A stretch of 64,000 nt of DNA, from positions 248,001 through 312,000 of the forward strand of contig NZ_JAPSKE010000004.1 of assembly GCF_031177825.1 (NCBI RefSeq). The letters are read 5' to 3'. The translations under genes were made by a program, and so were the position numbers. Shown piece by piece: positions 54,677 to 63,204 of the stretch. Source of the DNA: Paenibacillus sp. (GTDB lineage Bacteria; Bacillota; Bacilli; Paenibacillales; YIM-B00363). The notes under the pieces were generated by a model. The model was not told where the DNA came from. It saw only the letters and a list, made by a program, of their open reading frames with translations, and made no database searches. Position 1 is the stretch's first letter; every line of letters starts with the position of its first letter.

Positions 54677-54686
54677 AAGTATACTT
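54677..54686. promoter_or_regulatory. Auto-operator AAGTATACTT
   Basis: A perfect 10-base palindrome 23 bases upstream of the GntR/LacI start codon, with related sites at 53408-53417 and 53457-53466. Confidence 0.5.
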
Positions 54687-54724
54687 TATGTGTTTATCCC
54701 ATTTCAAGGCGCATTCGGAAAAAG

Positions 54725-54757
54725 GACCGGCCTCCCGTCGCAGACGAAAGGCCGGTC
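54725..54757 (-). terminator. Terminator of operon C
   Basis: A 9-base-pair GC-rich stem (54725-54733 with 54749-54757) is followed on the minus strand by CTTTTTCC. It lies 15 bases after the rhamnosidase stop. Confidence 0.85.
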
Positions 54758-54771
54758 ATCGTTCTATAGGA

Positions 54772-56454
54772 TCATGCGTATACGATCTCGACGCCGTCCG
54801 GGGCTTCGACCTTCGTCTCCACCGCGCCGTCCGCGCGCCGCCGGTGGGCGACGCGCACGGGACCGAACGGCGTCGGGAAGCTGCCTTCCGCCCATTCCAA
54901 ATCCCCCAGCTGCGGCCGAATCGCAAGCTTGCGGCAGCCATGCTCGGCGATGCGGACGCCGAGCACGTACTCGGACAGCCAGGCCGTCGGGCCGGACGCC
55001 CAGCCGTGGCATAGGCTGTGCCGATAGCCTTCATAACAGTAATCTCCATACGTTCCATGGACATCGACCTTCCCGGGCGACGGCAGCTCGTCGATGCGCG
55101 AACCGTTTTCCATCCAAGACAGGTCGAAATCTTCCCAGAACGTCGTCGCCCCGAGCTCCAGCATGCCGCCCCAATATCGTCGGATGACGTCGAGCGCTCC
55201 CGCGATATCGCCCGCTTCGCCCCGCGCCTTCAGCACGTAGTACCCAAGGAACGTCGAGATGCCTCGGGGGCCGTCTACCGCCAGGACCCGCTCGTTCGCT
55301 TCGACGGGATCGACCAGCCCGGAGAGCGCCATCAGAGCGGCCGCCTGCTTGCTGCCGCCGTGCTCCGGTACGCGCCGGCGCAGCGTTCGCTCCGCCTGCC
55401 GGCAATCGCGCTCCGCCTCCGGCGCCCCCAACAAGCCGCACAGCTCCGCGCCGGCCTGCAGCGCCAAGACGAACAGCGCATGGACGCCCGCTTCCACGCC
55501 CGCTCGGTTGGGGGACGTCGGCCAATCCAGGAACGGGCTCGGCGCGTCGTGCGTGCCGTCTTCCCGCACATGGCCGATGAGCGCCGCCAATAAGCCGAGC
55601 AGGTACGGCTTCTGCTCCATCAAATAATTCAGGTCGCCGGATTGACGGTACCAATCGCGGTGAATCAGGATCCACCACATCGAATAACTGGGGAATCCGT
55701 TCATCCACCCGGGCAGCGGGGTTTCGTCGCGGCTGAAGTCCAGGCTGCGCGGCACGACCTCGGGATTGCCGAACACCGCTTGGATCGTCGACGCCTCCGG
55801 ATGCATATCTCCGACCCATACCAAGCGGTCCCGCTTCACGCCGTCCCATAAATATTCCTGCATATTCAAGTGCACGGTGTACGCCCCAACCTCCCAGATT
55901 CGCGTCAGCAGCGCGTCGCTGCAGCGGAAGCTCCCCGGCTGCTCGAGCTCCCGAATCAACAGGAACGCCCGCACGCTCTTGATCCGCACGCTCTCGTCGG
56001 GGTCCGCCAGATCGATCCGCACGAAGCGGAAGCCGGTATTGCCGATTTCCGTCGTGCCGAGGAAGCTCGACACTTCGACGACGGAATCGCGGACCGCATG
56101 ATCGTTCGTCGCGGTGGAGGACGGGCCGCGCTCGCTCATCGCTTCCGCCGCCGATTCGCCGAACCGCACGCGCAGTTTCGTCGTCTTCGCGCCGGTGCCG
56201 GCCGTCCAGAGCGTAATCTGCACGCCGCCCTGCAGCTCCGTGCCGAAATCGAGCAGCAGACCGGCCTGCCCGCCCCGGTTGCTCAGGATGCAGGCTTCGC
56301 CGCCGCCGAGCGTCGCCTGTCCGTCGCGGTTCCGAAGCAGCGCTTCGGCCGCTAGAACCTCGACCCCTTCGCCCTCCGCTTCCCACAAGACGCGGGTCGG
56401 CGTAACGTAATACCGCGTTCTGGGATCTTTCGTCTTCGCGATGCGTTCCAACAT
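54772..56454 (-). CDS. GH78-like alpha-L-rhamnosidase
   Basis: The 560-residue cytosolic protein has a beta-sandwich N-terminus (to about residue 190) and a six-hairpin (alpha/alpha) barrel with the GH78 motifs D-G-V-K-R-D-R-L-V-W-V-G-D-M-H-P-E and T-T-F-W-E-D-F-D, which hold the catalytic acid and base residues. A C-terminal beta-domain with C-H-G-W-A-S-G-P follows. At 560 residues it is shorter than most GH78 enzymes, which usually carry extra N-terminal modules. GGGAGG lies 7 bases before the ATG. It is the last gene of operon C and should release L-rhamnose for the oxidative enzymes encoded upstream. Confidence 0.85.
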   Translation of the reverse strand: MLERIAKTKDPRTRYYVTPTRVLWEAEGEGVEVLAAEALLRNRDGQATLGGGEACILSNRGGQAGLLLDFGTELQGGVQITLWTAGTGAKTTKLRVRFGESAAEAMSERGPSSTATNDHAVRDSVVEVSSFLGTTEIGNTGFRFVRIDLADPDESVRIKSVRAFLLIRELEQPGSFRCSDALLTRIWEVGAYTVHLNMQEYLWDGVKRDRLVWVGDMHPEASTIQAVFGNPEVVPRSLDFSRDETPLPGWMNGFPSYSMWWILIHRDWYRQSGDLNYLMEQKPYLLGLLAALIGHVREDGTHDAPSPFLDWPTSPNRAGVEAGVHALFVLALQAGAELCGLLGAPEAERDCRQAERTLRRRVPEHGGSKQAAALMALSGLVDPVEANERVLAVDGPRGISTFLGYYVLKARGEAGDIAGALDVIRRYWGGMLELGATTFWEDFDLSWMENGSRIDELPSPGKVDVHGTYGDYCYEGYRHSLCHGWASGPTAWLSEYVLGVRIAEHGCRKLAIRPQLGDLEWAEGSFPTPFGPVRVAHRRRADGAVETKVEAPDGVEIVYA

Positions 56455-56475
56455 GACTGTACCTCCCGTTTCGAT

Positions 56476-57231
56476 TTACATGACGAGCGCGCCGCCGTCG
56501 ACGGCGAGCGCCGCGCCGGTCACCCACTCGCTGTCCCCGGAGGCGAGAAAGACGACCGCCTTCCCGATATCCTCCGGGCTTCCGATTCTGCCCGCGGGCA
56601 CTCCGCCGCTCTTCGCCCTCGGCGGCGGGACGCCGTTCGCGAACTGGTGGCGGTTCATGTCCGTCGGGACGCCGCCGCACAAAATGGCGTTCGTTCGAAT
56701 GCCGTAAGGGCCGAGCGCGACCGCCATGGACGACGTCAGCGAATTCAAACCGCCCTTGCTCGCCGCATAGTGCACTTGCTCCGGACCGCCGCGGAAAGCG
56801 GTTACCGTGCTGATGTGAATGATGGAGCCGCCGCCCTGACGCCGCATATGGCGACCGGCCGCCTGGGAGCAGAAGAACGCGCCGGCGAGATTGACGTCGA
56901 TCGTCCGCCGCCACGTCGCCTCGTCGATCGCGAAGAAATCGGAGAAGGGACAGATCCCGGCGTTATTCACCAGGATGTCGATCCTCCCGAACGCTTCCGC
57001 CACCGCGTCCATCATGCCGTCGACCTCGCCCTTCTTCGAGACGTCGGCCCGGAACGCCCGCGCCGGAACGCCCGCCCCGCGCAGTCGTTCGACGACGGCG
57101 TTCGCCTCTTGCTCTTGATCCGTATAATTGACCGCGACGGCCGCCCCCGCCGCGGCCAGCTCTTCGCAGATGCCGGCGCCGATGCCTCGGCTTCCTCCGG
57201 TAACGACGGCGACCTTGCCCTCAAGCTTCAT
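56476..57231 (-). CDS. SDR-family dehydrogenase, likely sugar (L-rhamnose) 1-dehydrogenase
   Basis: The 251-residue classical SDR has T-G-G-S-R-G-I-G, an N-Y-T-D after strand 2, N-N-A-G, a catalytic serine region I-H-I-S-T-V and the Y-A-A-S-K motif. The overall sequence style, beginning V-A-V-V-T-G-G-S-R-G-I-G and A-V-N-Y, resembles bacterial L-rhamnose 1-dehydrogenases. With a rhamnosidase on one side and a rhamnonate-dehydratase-like gene upstream, it is the candidate first enzyme of non-phosphorylative rhamnose oxidation. Family is certain, substrate inferred. Confidence 0.85.
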   Translation of the reverse strand: MKLEGKVAVVTGGSRGIGAGICEELAAAGAAVAVNYTDQEQEANAVVERLRGAGVPARAFRADVSKKGEVDGMMDAVAEAFGRIDILVNNAGICPFSDFFAIDEATWRRTIDVNLAGAFFCSQAAGRHMRRQGGGSIIHISTVTAFRGGPEQVHYAASKGGLNSLTSSMAVALGPYGIRTNAILCGGVPTDMNRHQFANGVPPPRAKSGGVPAGRIGSPEDIGKAVVFLASGDSEWVTGAALAVDGGALVM

Positions 57232-57252
57232 CTGGTCCGCCCCCTCGCTCGC

Positions 57253-57456
57253 TTACGTCTGTAGCAATATTTTCCCCGGCGGACAACGTCCGGAGACGAG
57301 CTCCCGGAAAGCTTCCGCCCCGGCCGACAACGGCCGAAGCTCGGTCCACTCGCGCTCGCTGACGTTCGAGTCGGCCAGCAGCTGGAGCGCGTCTCGGAAA
57401 TCCGCATCCGCGTAACCGAACGAACCCTTCGCGTCCACTTCGGAGCGGGCCCTCAC
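57253..57456 (-). pseudogene. C-terminal remnant of an MDR alcohol dehydrogenase
   Basis: A 67-codon frame starts with a GTG that overlaps the MBL-gene stop by four bases. It reads V-D-A-K-G-S-F-G-Y-A-D-A-D-F-R-D-A-L-Q-L-L ... A-E-A-F-R-E-L-V-S-G ... G-K-I-L-L-Q-T, the usual last 60-65 residues of zinc-type alcohol dehydrogenases. The catalytic and Rossmann parts are missing and the MBL gene occupies their place, so it is a leftover of a deletion or insertion. It may still be translated by coupling. Confidence 0.7.
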
Positions 57457-58232
57457 GCGATAATCCCGTCCGGATAGCGATCTAAGATTCGCTTGTCGTG
57501 GCCGGGGAGCAGCACGTCCCCTTCCCGCTTCAAACGCCGAAGCGCCTCGACCGACTCGTACAAGCTGACGCCGAGGCCGACCGGATGCTCCGTCTCCAGG
57601 TTGTCGTACAAATACGCGACGTCTCCGGTCAAGACGACGGCACCCTTCGCGGTTCGAATCTTCACGGCTTGCGAGCAGCGCGTATGCCCTCCGGTCCAGA
57701 GGACGTCGATGCCCGGCGCGATCGTCTCCTCGTCCGCCGCCAGCCGGAGCTGCGCTTTCATCCGCGTCGCCATATGCGCGAGCACGTCCTTCGGGAAGAC
57801 GTCGAACACGGGATGGGTCGGAGACAAGGCCGCCTCCCACCCCTTTCGATTGACGACGATGTCGGCGTTCTCGAACAGCTGTACGTTCGCGATATGATCG
57901 TAATGCAGATGCGTCAGGATCACGAGGTCGATGTCTCCCGGCCGCAATCCGTGCTTGCGAAGCTGCGACAGCGTATCCTCGCCGTCGCCGACGGGGAAGC
58001 CCGCTTCGCTCTTGCGAGCGCTCTCCGTCAGCCGCCCCGGGTAGTCGCCGCCCATGCCGGTATCGACGAGCGCGTTCCGTCCGCCGCCTTGCACGAGCCA
58101 GAAGTAGCAGTTGACGTCCACCGTGCGGCCGAAGCCCTTCATGTAGAGGAAGACCGGCTCGGGCGCCGTATGGGTGGCCGTCCGCAAGCATCTCACGCGG
58201 TACTCGGGCGTCTTCGCCGCGTCGTTGTTCAT
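57453..58232 (-). CDS. MBL-fold hydrolase, possible sugar lactonase
   Basis: The 259-residue protein has the metallo-beta-lactamase metal motif T-H-L-H-Y-D-H, a later G-G-H-T, T-G-D-V-A-Y and a final P-G-H-D, in the layout of AiiA/AttM-type lactonases. It would bind two metal ions and open a lactone ring. Placed between a sugar dehydrogenase and a sugar-acid dehydratase, opening of an aldonolactone is a better guess than quorum quenching. Its start has AGAGGGGGG upstream, 16 bases after the dehydratase stop. Confidence 0.82.
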   Translation of the reverse strand: MNNDAAKTPEYRVRCLRTATHTAPEPVFLYMKGFGRTVDVNCYFWLVQGGGRNALVDTGMGGDYPGRLTESARKSEAGFPVGDGEDTLSQLRKHGLRPGDIDLVILTHLHYDHIANVQLFENADIVVNRKGWEAALSPTHPVFDVFPKDVLAHMATRMKAQLRLAADEETIAPGIDVLWTGGHTRCSQAVKIRTAKGAVVLTGDVAYLYDNLETEHPVGLGVSLYESVEALRRLKREGDVLLPGHDKRILDRYPDGIIA

Positions 58233-58248
58233 CGTTCGCGCCCCCCTC

Positions 58249-59448
58249 TTACCCCTCGAGCTCGATCAGGTGATCGCGCGCGTCCGGGCGGAATTCGATG
58301 CCGGCGCCCATGCCTTGCGGCAGCTCGAACCCCCCGTCCTTCGGCGCCGGAATGCCCGCCAACACAGGGTCTTGATTCGGCAGATCGGCCCCGTTGATAT
58401 AAGCGAACTCCGCCATCGGCATATTCGGATCCGCGAAAATGAGATGGAGCGCCCAAGGCTGCAGTCCGCCCGCGTGCGGAATGACGGGAATGTGCTTCGC
58501 GGACGCCATCGCGCTAATTTTTCGCGCCTCCGTGATGCCGCCGCACCAACAGACGTCCGGCTGCAAAATGTCCGCGGCCCGGGCGTCCAGCAGCTGTTGG
58601 AACCCGTACCGGGTATATTCGTGCTCGCCCGTGGCGATCGCGGACGAATTCACCTTGCGATGGACGATTCCGTAGCCTTCGTAGTCGTCGGGCGGCAACG
58701 ATTCTTCGATCCACTTCACGCGGTACGGCGCGACGAGCTCCGTCATGCGCACCGTGTAGTCGACGTTCCATGCCATGTAACAGTCCAACATGATTTCCTT
58801 CTCCGGGCCGAGCGCCTCCCTCGCGCGCGCGACCAGCTCGGCGTTTTTGCGCATTCCCTCGAAGCCGGAGGCGGGACCGTACGGCATCGCCAGCTTCTGC
58901 CCGAGGAAGCCGCGATCCTTCGTCTTCTCGAACTCGTTCCCGGTGCAATAGGCCGGCACTCGATCCTTGACCGGCCCGCCGAGCGTTCGATACAGCGGCT
59001 CTTGCCGCGCCTTCGCGATCAAGTCCCAGAGCGCTAGATCGACCGCGGAGATCGCCATGATCGGAGCGCCCTTCCGTCCGTACGGCAGCGTCGCTTTAAA
59101 CATAATGTCCCACAATCGTTCGACTTGGAATGGGCTCTGCCCGAGCAAAAACCGGCTTAGATGCTGCTTGATGATCGGAGCCGTCGCCATGCCCGACGCC
59201 GTCTCGCCGATCCCGACGAGCCCTTCGTCGGTCTCGAGCGCAACGATCGTGCGGCCGCCCATGCCGGTCCAAGACGATCGCCGGTCGAAATATTCCGGGT
59301 ACATGGACATCGGGTTGGCGATGACCGTCTCGGACAGCCACGAGCCCTTCTTCGCGGCGGCGGGGCATCCTGCGCCCGCGGCGGCTTCCGGAGCGTTCGC
59401 CGCGGGCTTCCTGCCCGTGACGTACACCTTCACGTCGGTGATTTTCAT
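58249..59448 (-). CDS. Enolase-superfamily dehydratase, L-rhamnonate dehydratase-like
   Basis: The 399-residue protein shares with E. coli L-rhamnonate dehydratase (RhmD) the stretches A-N-P-M-S-M-Y, K-W-I-E-E-S-L-P-P-D-D-Y-E-G-Y, D-I-L-Q-P-D-V-C-W-C-G-G-I-T and I-P-H-A-G-G. Metal-binding acids are in M-L-D-C-Y, W-I-E-E and T-G-E-H-E, and the general base histidine in P-H-A. The N-terminal loop that in RhmD has a substrate-binding histidine reads S-W-L-S-E-T-V here, so the exact substrate may differ. The ATG overlaps the previous stop by four bases. It would make a 2-keto-3-deoxy acid. Confidence 0.85.
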   Translation of the reverse strand: MKITDVKVYVTGRKPAANAPEAAAGAGCPAAAKKGSWLSETVIANPMSMYPEYFDRRSSWTGMGGRTIVALETDEGLVGIGETASGMATAPIIKQHLSRFLLGQSPFQVERLWDIMFKATLPYGRKGAPIMAISAVDLALWDLIAKARQEPLYRTLGGPVKDRVPAYCTGNEFEKTKDRGFLGQKLAMPYGPASGFEGMRKNAELVARAREALGPEKEIMLDCYMAWNVDYTVRMTELVAPYRVKWIEESLPPDDYEGYGIVHRKVNSSAIATGEHEYTRYGFQQLLDARAADILQPDVCWCGGITEARKISAMASAKHIPVIPHAGGLQPWALHLIFADPNMPMAEFAYINGADLPNQDPVLAGIPAPKDGGFELPQGMGAGIEFRPDARDHLIELEG

Positions 59449-61520
59449 GTCCGGCACCTCTCTTCCGCGGTATTGTTCCGTTCCAGAACGGCGATCAGAT
59501 TGATCGCGATCGGATCGGGCGGAATGACCATTCCGCCGTAATGGCCCGTGACGGCGTTGTGGGTATCGGCGTAGCAATCGTCGAGCGCCCCTTGGCGATA
59601 GAGCTCCAGCGTCCAAGGGAGATTGTGCGGCTGCCAGGCGTTGTCCCGATGATCGACCATCCAGCGAAGCGCCGCGACCGTAATGCCCTCCTGATACCGA
59701 TGCCAGTCGATCTCCGGATCGAGCGCGCCCCAGTCGAAGCCCATCTCCGACGCGGCCGCGAACGTGACGAGCGCCTCCCATTGCACGTGATCCCGCACCC
59801 AGTTGGCGAAATACCAATCGCTCGAGCAGAGGCATGGCTTCGTATTGTACATCATCGGCAGACGGTCCGGATGCCACAGATGCGTGAACGGCAGCAGAGC
59901 GCGCAGCCAATAGACCGCCTTCTCCCGATACCGCGGCTCGCCGAACGCCCGGTAGGCGTACGTATAGGCCAGAGCCGCGTGTCCCGCGGCGAGCAGATTC
60001 GGACTGCGCAGCGGCGTCTCCCAGAAGTCCCCGCCCTCGGGACGCTTCATCGGCATGCAGAACTCCAATGCCAGCGCCGCGGCGTCCCGATACTTCGTCT
60101 CGCCCGTCGCTTCCCATAGTGCGATCAACTCCGCGGCGGGCACGATGCAAATATCCAGCGCCGTATCGCCGGCGCGACCCATCGGCTCCAGGTATTCCCT
60201 CGCGACGACGAAGTCGTCCTTCATGTAGTGCCTCCCGTCGGGGTCGAACGGGAACGCTCCGTCTTCCCGTTGATACGAGAGAAGCTCCTCGCCGTACGCC
60301 GCGAGCCGCTCGGGAGACATGTCCCGGATCCGCGAGACGGCGCCGAACCGCAGCTGCGGCTTGGCATATTCCGGCTGGGCGCGGCACCACGCGAGTTTCT
60401 CCCGCAGCCCGGGCGCGGCCGCTCCGTCCGGAAGCAGTCGAAGATACCCTTCGGCGAAGCCGGGCTCATGCGGCCCTTCCGCCCCGGGATGCTGCGCGAA
60501 GCCGAAGCCCTTGCCTTCGTGCCAATACCGGGTATCGTACGCCGTCGCGATTCGCTCCAGCGCTTGCTCGAGCGGCCATCTCGGCGGCGGCGGCGCCGGC
60601 AGCCCGTATCGCTTCACCCAATCGACGACGGCCTCCAGGCTGTCCCCCGCGCCGATACGAATCGCAGCATCGAAGCGTACTTCCTGATCCTTGTGCAGCT
60701 CGAGCGGGGGATCCGCGTACACGCGATTCTCCGCGCCTTCCCCTTGCGCGTCGGGAACCATGACCCCCATTAATTGATTGTTCATCCGGTCGATGAAGTT
60801 CGGCACGGCGAACACGGGCTGCGGACGATGGATGCGATCGTTGAACCATCGCGTCGCGTCCTGCCGCGGATCCCACGATAGCGAAGCGAAGACGCCTCCG
60901 CGGCTGATCGCCATTAACGGGCTGGCGACCTTGTTCGGATGCGGCGCGAACCGCTGCGCCCACGGATCTTTGAACCAGTCGGTGCCGCTGGACCATTCGT
61001 CGCCCTGGAGCCATTCCACGCCGGGAAAGATCGCGTCCGTCTTCGCCGTTCCGAAGTCGCCTTCCCCGAACTTGAACCACGGCCCGCGTACGTAACGAGC
61101 GAATAGATTGCTTCGCGACCGCAGCCGGAACGAGAGCAGGAGCGCCGCCTCGTCCGCCGGAACGGTCAGCGTCACCTCGCCTTCCATGACGGGCTCCGCG
61201 AACGGATAATGAATCCACTGCTCGAAGGACGTGCCCTTCAGCTTCTGCTGCACGACGAGCGACGCGACCGCGAACGTCAGCCGCTCGCCGAAGTCGCCGC
61301 TCGAACGAACGGCGTCCGCCGCCTCGAGCCGCATCGGCATCTCCTGATCCCGGAGCATCACCTCGCCGAGATGTTCGAGCACACCGATGTAAGCGCCGTT
61401 CCCGGCATGGATTTCCGCCCATCCCCATCCGGTCAGCCGCTTATGGACGTCCACGCGGATCTTCCCGTTGTCCAACCGAATCGTTTCATTAGCGTAGCTT
61501 GCATGCTTATACTTCGGCAT
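59445..61520 (-). CDS. Unassigned (alpha/alpha)-barrel-like carbohydrate-active protein
   Basis: The 691-residue cytosolic protein has a beta-rich N-terminal half (to about residue 310) and an alpha-helical C-terminal half with many tryptophans and repeated helix pairs (E-L-L-S-Y-Q-R-E-D-G-A-F-P-F, L-L-A-A-G-H-A-A-L-A-Y-T-Y-A-Y-R, N-W-V-R-D-H-V-Q-W-E-A). This two-part plan is that of glycoside hydrolases or polysaccharide lyases with a toroid fold, but I do not recognise a family. A GGGGAG site precedes the ATG. It lies between the GH71/99-like gene and the dehydratase and is likely part of the same glycan pathway. Confidence 0.65.
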   Translation of the reverse strand: MPKYKHASYANETIRLDNGKIRVDVHKRLTGWGWAEIHAGNGAYIGVLEHLGEVMLRDQEMPMRLEAADAVRSSGDFGERLTFAVASLVVQQKLKGTSFEQWIHYPFAEPVMEGEVTLTVPADEAALLLSFRLRSRSNLFARYVRGPWFKFGEGDFGTAKTDAIFPGVEWLQGDEWSSGTDWFKDPWAQRFAPHPNKVASPLMAISRGGVFASLSWDPRQDATRWFNDRIHRPQPVFAVPNFIDRMNNQLMGVMVPDAQGEGAENRVYADPPLELHKDQEVRFDAAIRIGAGDSLEAVVDWVKRYGLPAPPPPRWPLEQALERIATAYDTRYWHEGKGFGFAQHPGAEGPHEPGFAEGYLRLLPDGAAAPGLREKLAWCRAQPEYAKPQLRFGAVSRIRDMSPERLAAYGEELLSYQREDGAFPFDPDGRHYMKDDFVVAREYLEPMGRAGDTALDICIVPAAELIALWEATGETKYRDAAALALEFCMPMKRPEGGDFWETPLRSPNLLAAGHAALAYTYAYRAFGEPRYREKAVYWLRALLPFTHLWHPDRLPMMYNTKPCLCSSDWYFANWVRDHVQWEALVTFAAASEMGFDWGALDPEIDWHRYQEGITVAALRWMVDHRDNAWQPHNLPWTLELYRQGALDDCYADTHNAVTGHYGGMVIPPDPIAINLIAVLERNNTAEERCRT

Positions 61521-61554
61521 GTCCGCATCTCCCCTTATGGGATTCTTACTCCCC

Positions 61555-61570
61555 TGGTAAGCGCTGTCAA
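61555..61570. promoter_or_regulatory. Possible cre site inside operon C
   Basis: TTGACAGCGCTTACCA (minus strand) resembles the cre consensus with two mismatches and overlaps the stop codon of the GH71/99-like gene. Confidence 0.3.
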
Positions 61571-63204
61571 CCCTTGTCTGATCCGGCTTCCCGATAAATA
61601 AAATTCAGCCTGCCTTCCGGCGCGACGTCGCCGTGCCGGTAGAAGTCCATGAAATCCCCTTCGCTCTGCATATGGTCGACCCACTTGAACTCGAAGCGCA
61701 GCGGCTCCCCCGGACGGTTCAAGCCGAGCGCCGCCCTCGGCACGGCGAGCTGAAGCTCGTTCCCCTGGACGACGTACCGGACGTCGCAGACCGCTTCCCA
61801 CCGCCATCCCCCGACGCTGCGCTCCAGCGCCGACCGCGAGGCGTCCTTCACCGTCCGGTTCACGATGTAATCGTACCCGTGCCAGCCTTCGTCCGGCGAT
61901 CCGCCCGTGTCGATCAGCAGCATCATCCAGTGTCGGTCGGTATGCGGCGTGACGGCCTCTCGCGTGCGCGCGTAAAAGTATACGTACGCCTCGTCGTGCG
62001 TCGCCTTCATCGTCACGAAGTCGTTCCGTCCGGTATCGTCGGAATACAGGAGGCTTCCGTACCCGCGATGTCGCCTCGGAACGGTGTCGCCCGCGAAGTC
62101 GCGGTATTCCGGAAGGACATCGTCCCATCCTCGGAAATTCCGCTCCATCGGAATCGTTCGCCCGGGACCGGCCGCCGGCGTCGGCGGCGTTCTCTTATAC
62201 CGCCGAATGTATTCGACCATCTGAAGGTAATAATTGTCGTTATATCCCCCCTTCATCGGTTCGATGTCTCGGCTGAAGTTCAACGTCGCTTGATCGACGA
62301 ACAAGATCGGACGTTCGGGCGGTCCCTTAAGCCGCATCGCGATCCATTCGTTCCAGCCCGTCACGAACACGATGTCGGGGTCCTCGGCGAGCGCGAACTC
62401 CCATTGCTCCGCGATGTTATAGCCCGCGTATGCGGCGCCGGGAGCGTCGTCGTTGGCGCCGTTATGAAAGCTTCTTCCCCAATTGACGCCGTGATTGTAG
62501 AAGGGGGTGTCGCTCATAGCGACGGTCGGATGCTGCGCCACCGATACGCTGACGATTTCCTTCTCGCCTTCGTCGTTGAAATAGACCCGCTGCGGCCGGC
62601 AAAACTCGATCCAAGGAAACCCGTTCGTCTTGCGCTCGTCGAACGGCCATTGGTTCAGCCGGAACGTGAAGAACGTCCGAATGTCCTCGCCGCATTCCCC
62701 GGGATCTCCGATCATCAGCGGCTTCCCTTTCCAGTGAAACCAGAGCTCCGCGTACCGTCCGGGCTTGTAGATGTCCTCGTACAGCTTCGCGATCGTCTCG
62801 CCGGAGCGCGTATTCGTGTAGAAGACGATCCGGGGCACGTCGAAGCCTTGACGCCGGACGTCTTCCAGTATCTCGAACAAGACGTCGTAGACGTTCTTAT
62901 ACGTAACCGCGTTGGTCGTATCGAACACGAGGAAATCGACGCCGGCGGCCGTCAGCAGCTGCACGTGCTTCCGGAGCACCCACGCGTCGTCGTTCAAATA
63001 GTACCCGTACAGCGGCTCCCCCCAGAAGTGGAACGCATCTTGCGGTCCCCATAACGGATGATCGGGATCGAACACCGCATCGGGGGCCGCCTGCAAAATG
63101 TTCGTATTGTCGAACGGCCCCTCCGTCCCGTGTTGGCCGAGCCACAGGAAATAAAACAGGCCGACGTAACGTTCGCGGTTTTCCCGGTTCGTCCGCTCCG
63201 TCAT
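61567..63204 (-). CDS. GH71/GH99-like glycoside hydrolase with C-terminal CBM9-like domain
   Basis: The 545-residue protein begins V-G-L-F-Y-F-L-W-L-G-Q-H-G, has G-V-D-F-L-V-F-D-T-T-N near residue 90 and V-T-G-W-N-E-W-I-A near residue 265, the marks of GH71/GH99-type (beta/alpha)8 enzymes acting on alpha-glycosidic (mannan or glucan) links. The last 170 residues (Y-V-Y-F-Y-A-R-T ... V-P-R-A-A-L-G) look like a CBM9-type beta-sandwich. There is no signal peptide. The ATG overlaps the stop of the upstream gene by four bases with AAGGGGG before it. Exact specificity is unknown. Confidence 0.75.
   Translation of the reverse strand: MTERTNRENRERYVGLFYFLWLGQHGTEGPFDNTNILQAAPDAVFDPDHPLWGPQDAFHFWGEPLYGYYLNDDAWVLRKHVQLLTAAGVDFLVFDTTNAVTYKNVYDVLFEILEDVRRQGFDVPRIVFYTNTRSGETIAKLYEDIYKPGRYAELWFHWKGKPLMIGDPGECGEDIRTFFTFRLNQWPFDERKTNGFPWIEFCRPQRVYFNDEGEKEIVSVSVAQHPTVAMSDTPFYNHGVNWGRSFHNGANDDAPGAAYAGYNIAEQWEFALAEDPDIVFVTGWNEWIAMRLKGPPERPILFVDQATLNFSRDIEPMKGGYNDNYYLQMVEYIRRYKRTPPTPAAGPGRTIPMERNFRGWDDVLPEYRDFAGDTVPRRHRGYGSLLYSDDTGRNDFVTMKATHDEAYVYFYARTREAVTPHTDRHWMMLLIDTGGSPDEGWHGYDYIVNRTVKDASRSALERSVGGWRWEAVCDVRYVVQGNELQLAVPRAALGLNRPGEPLRFEFKWVDHMQSEGDFMDFYRHGDVAPEGRLNFIYREAGSDKG

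Noticed and set aside
55031-56914. 627-codon open frame on the minus strand over the GH78 and SDR genes
   Set aside because: It is an alternative frame of two well-supported genes and its translation has the arginine- and glycine-rich look of a shadow frame.
57453-58232. MBL-fold protein as a quorum-quenching AHL lactonase
   Set aside because: The metal motif allows it, but the position within a sugar-oxidation operon makes an aldonolactone the simpler substrate.
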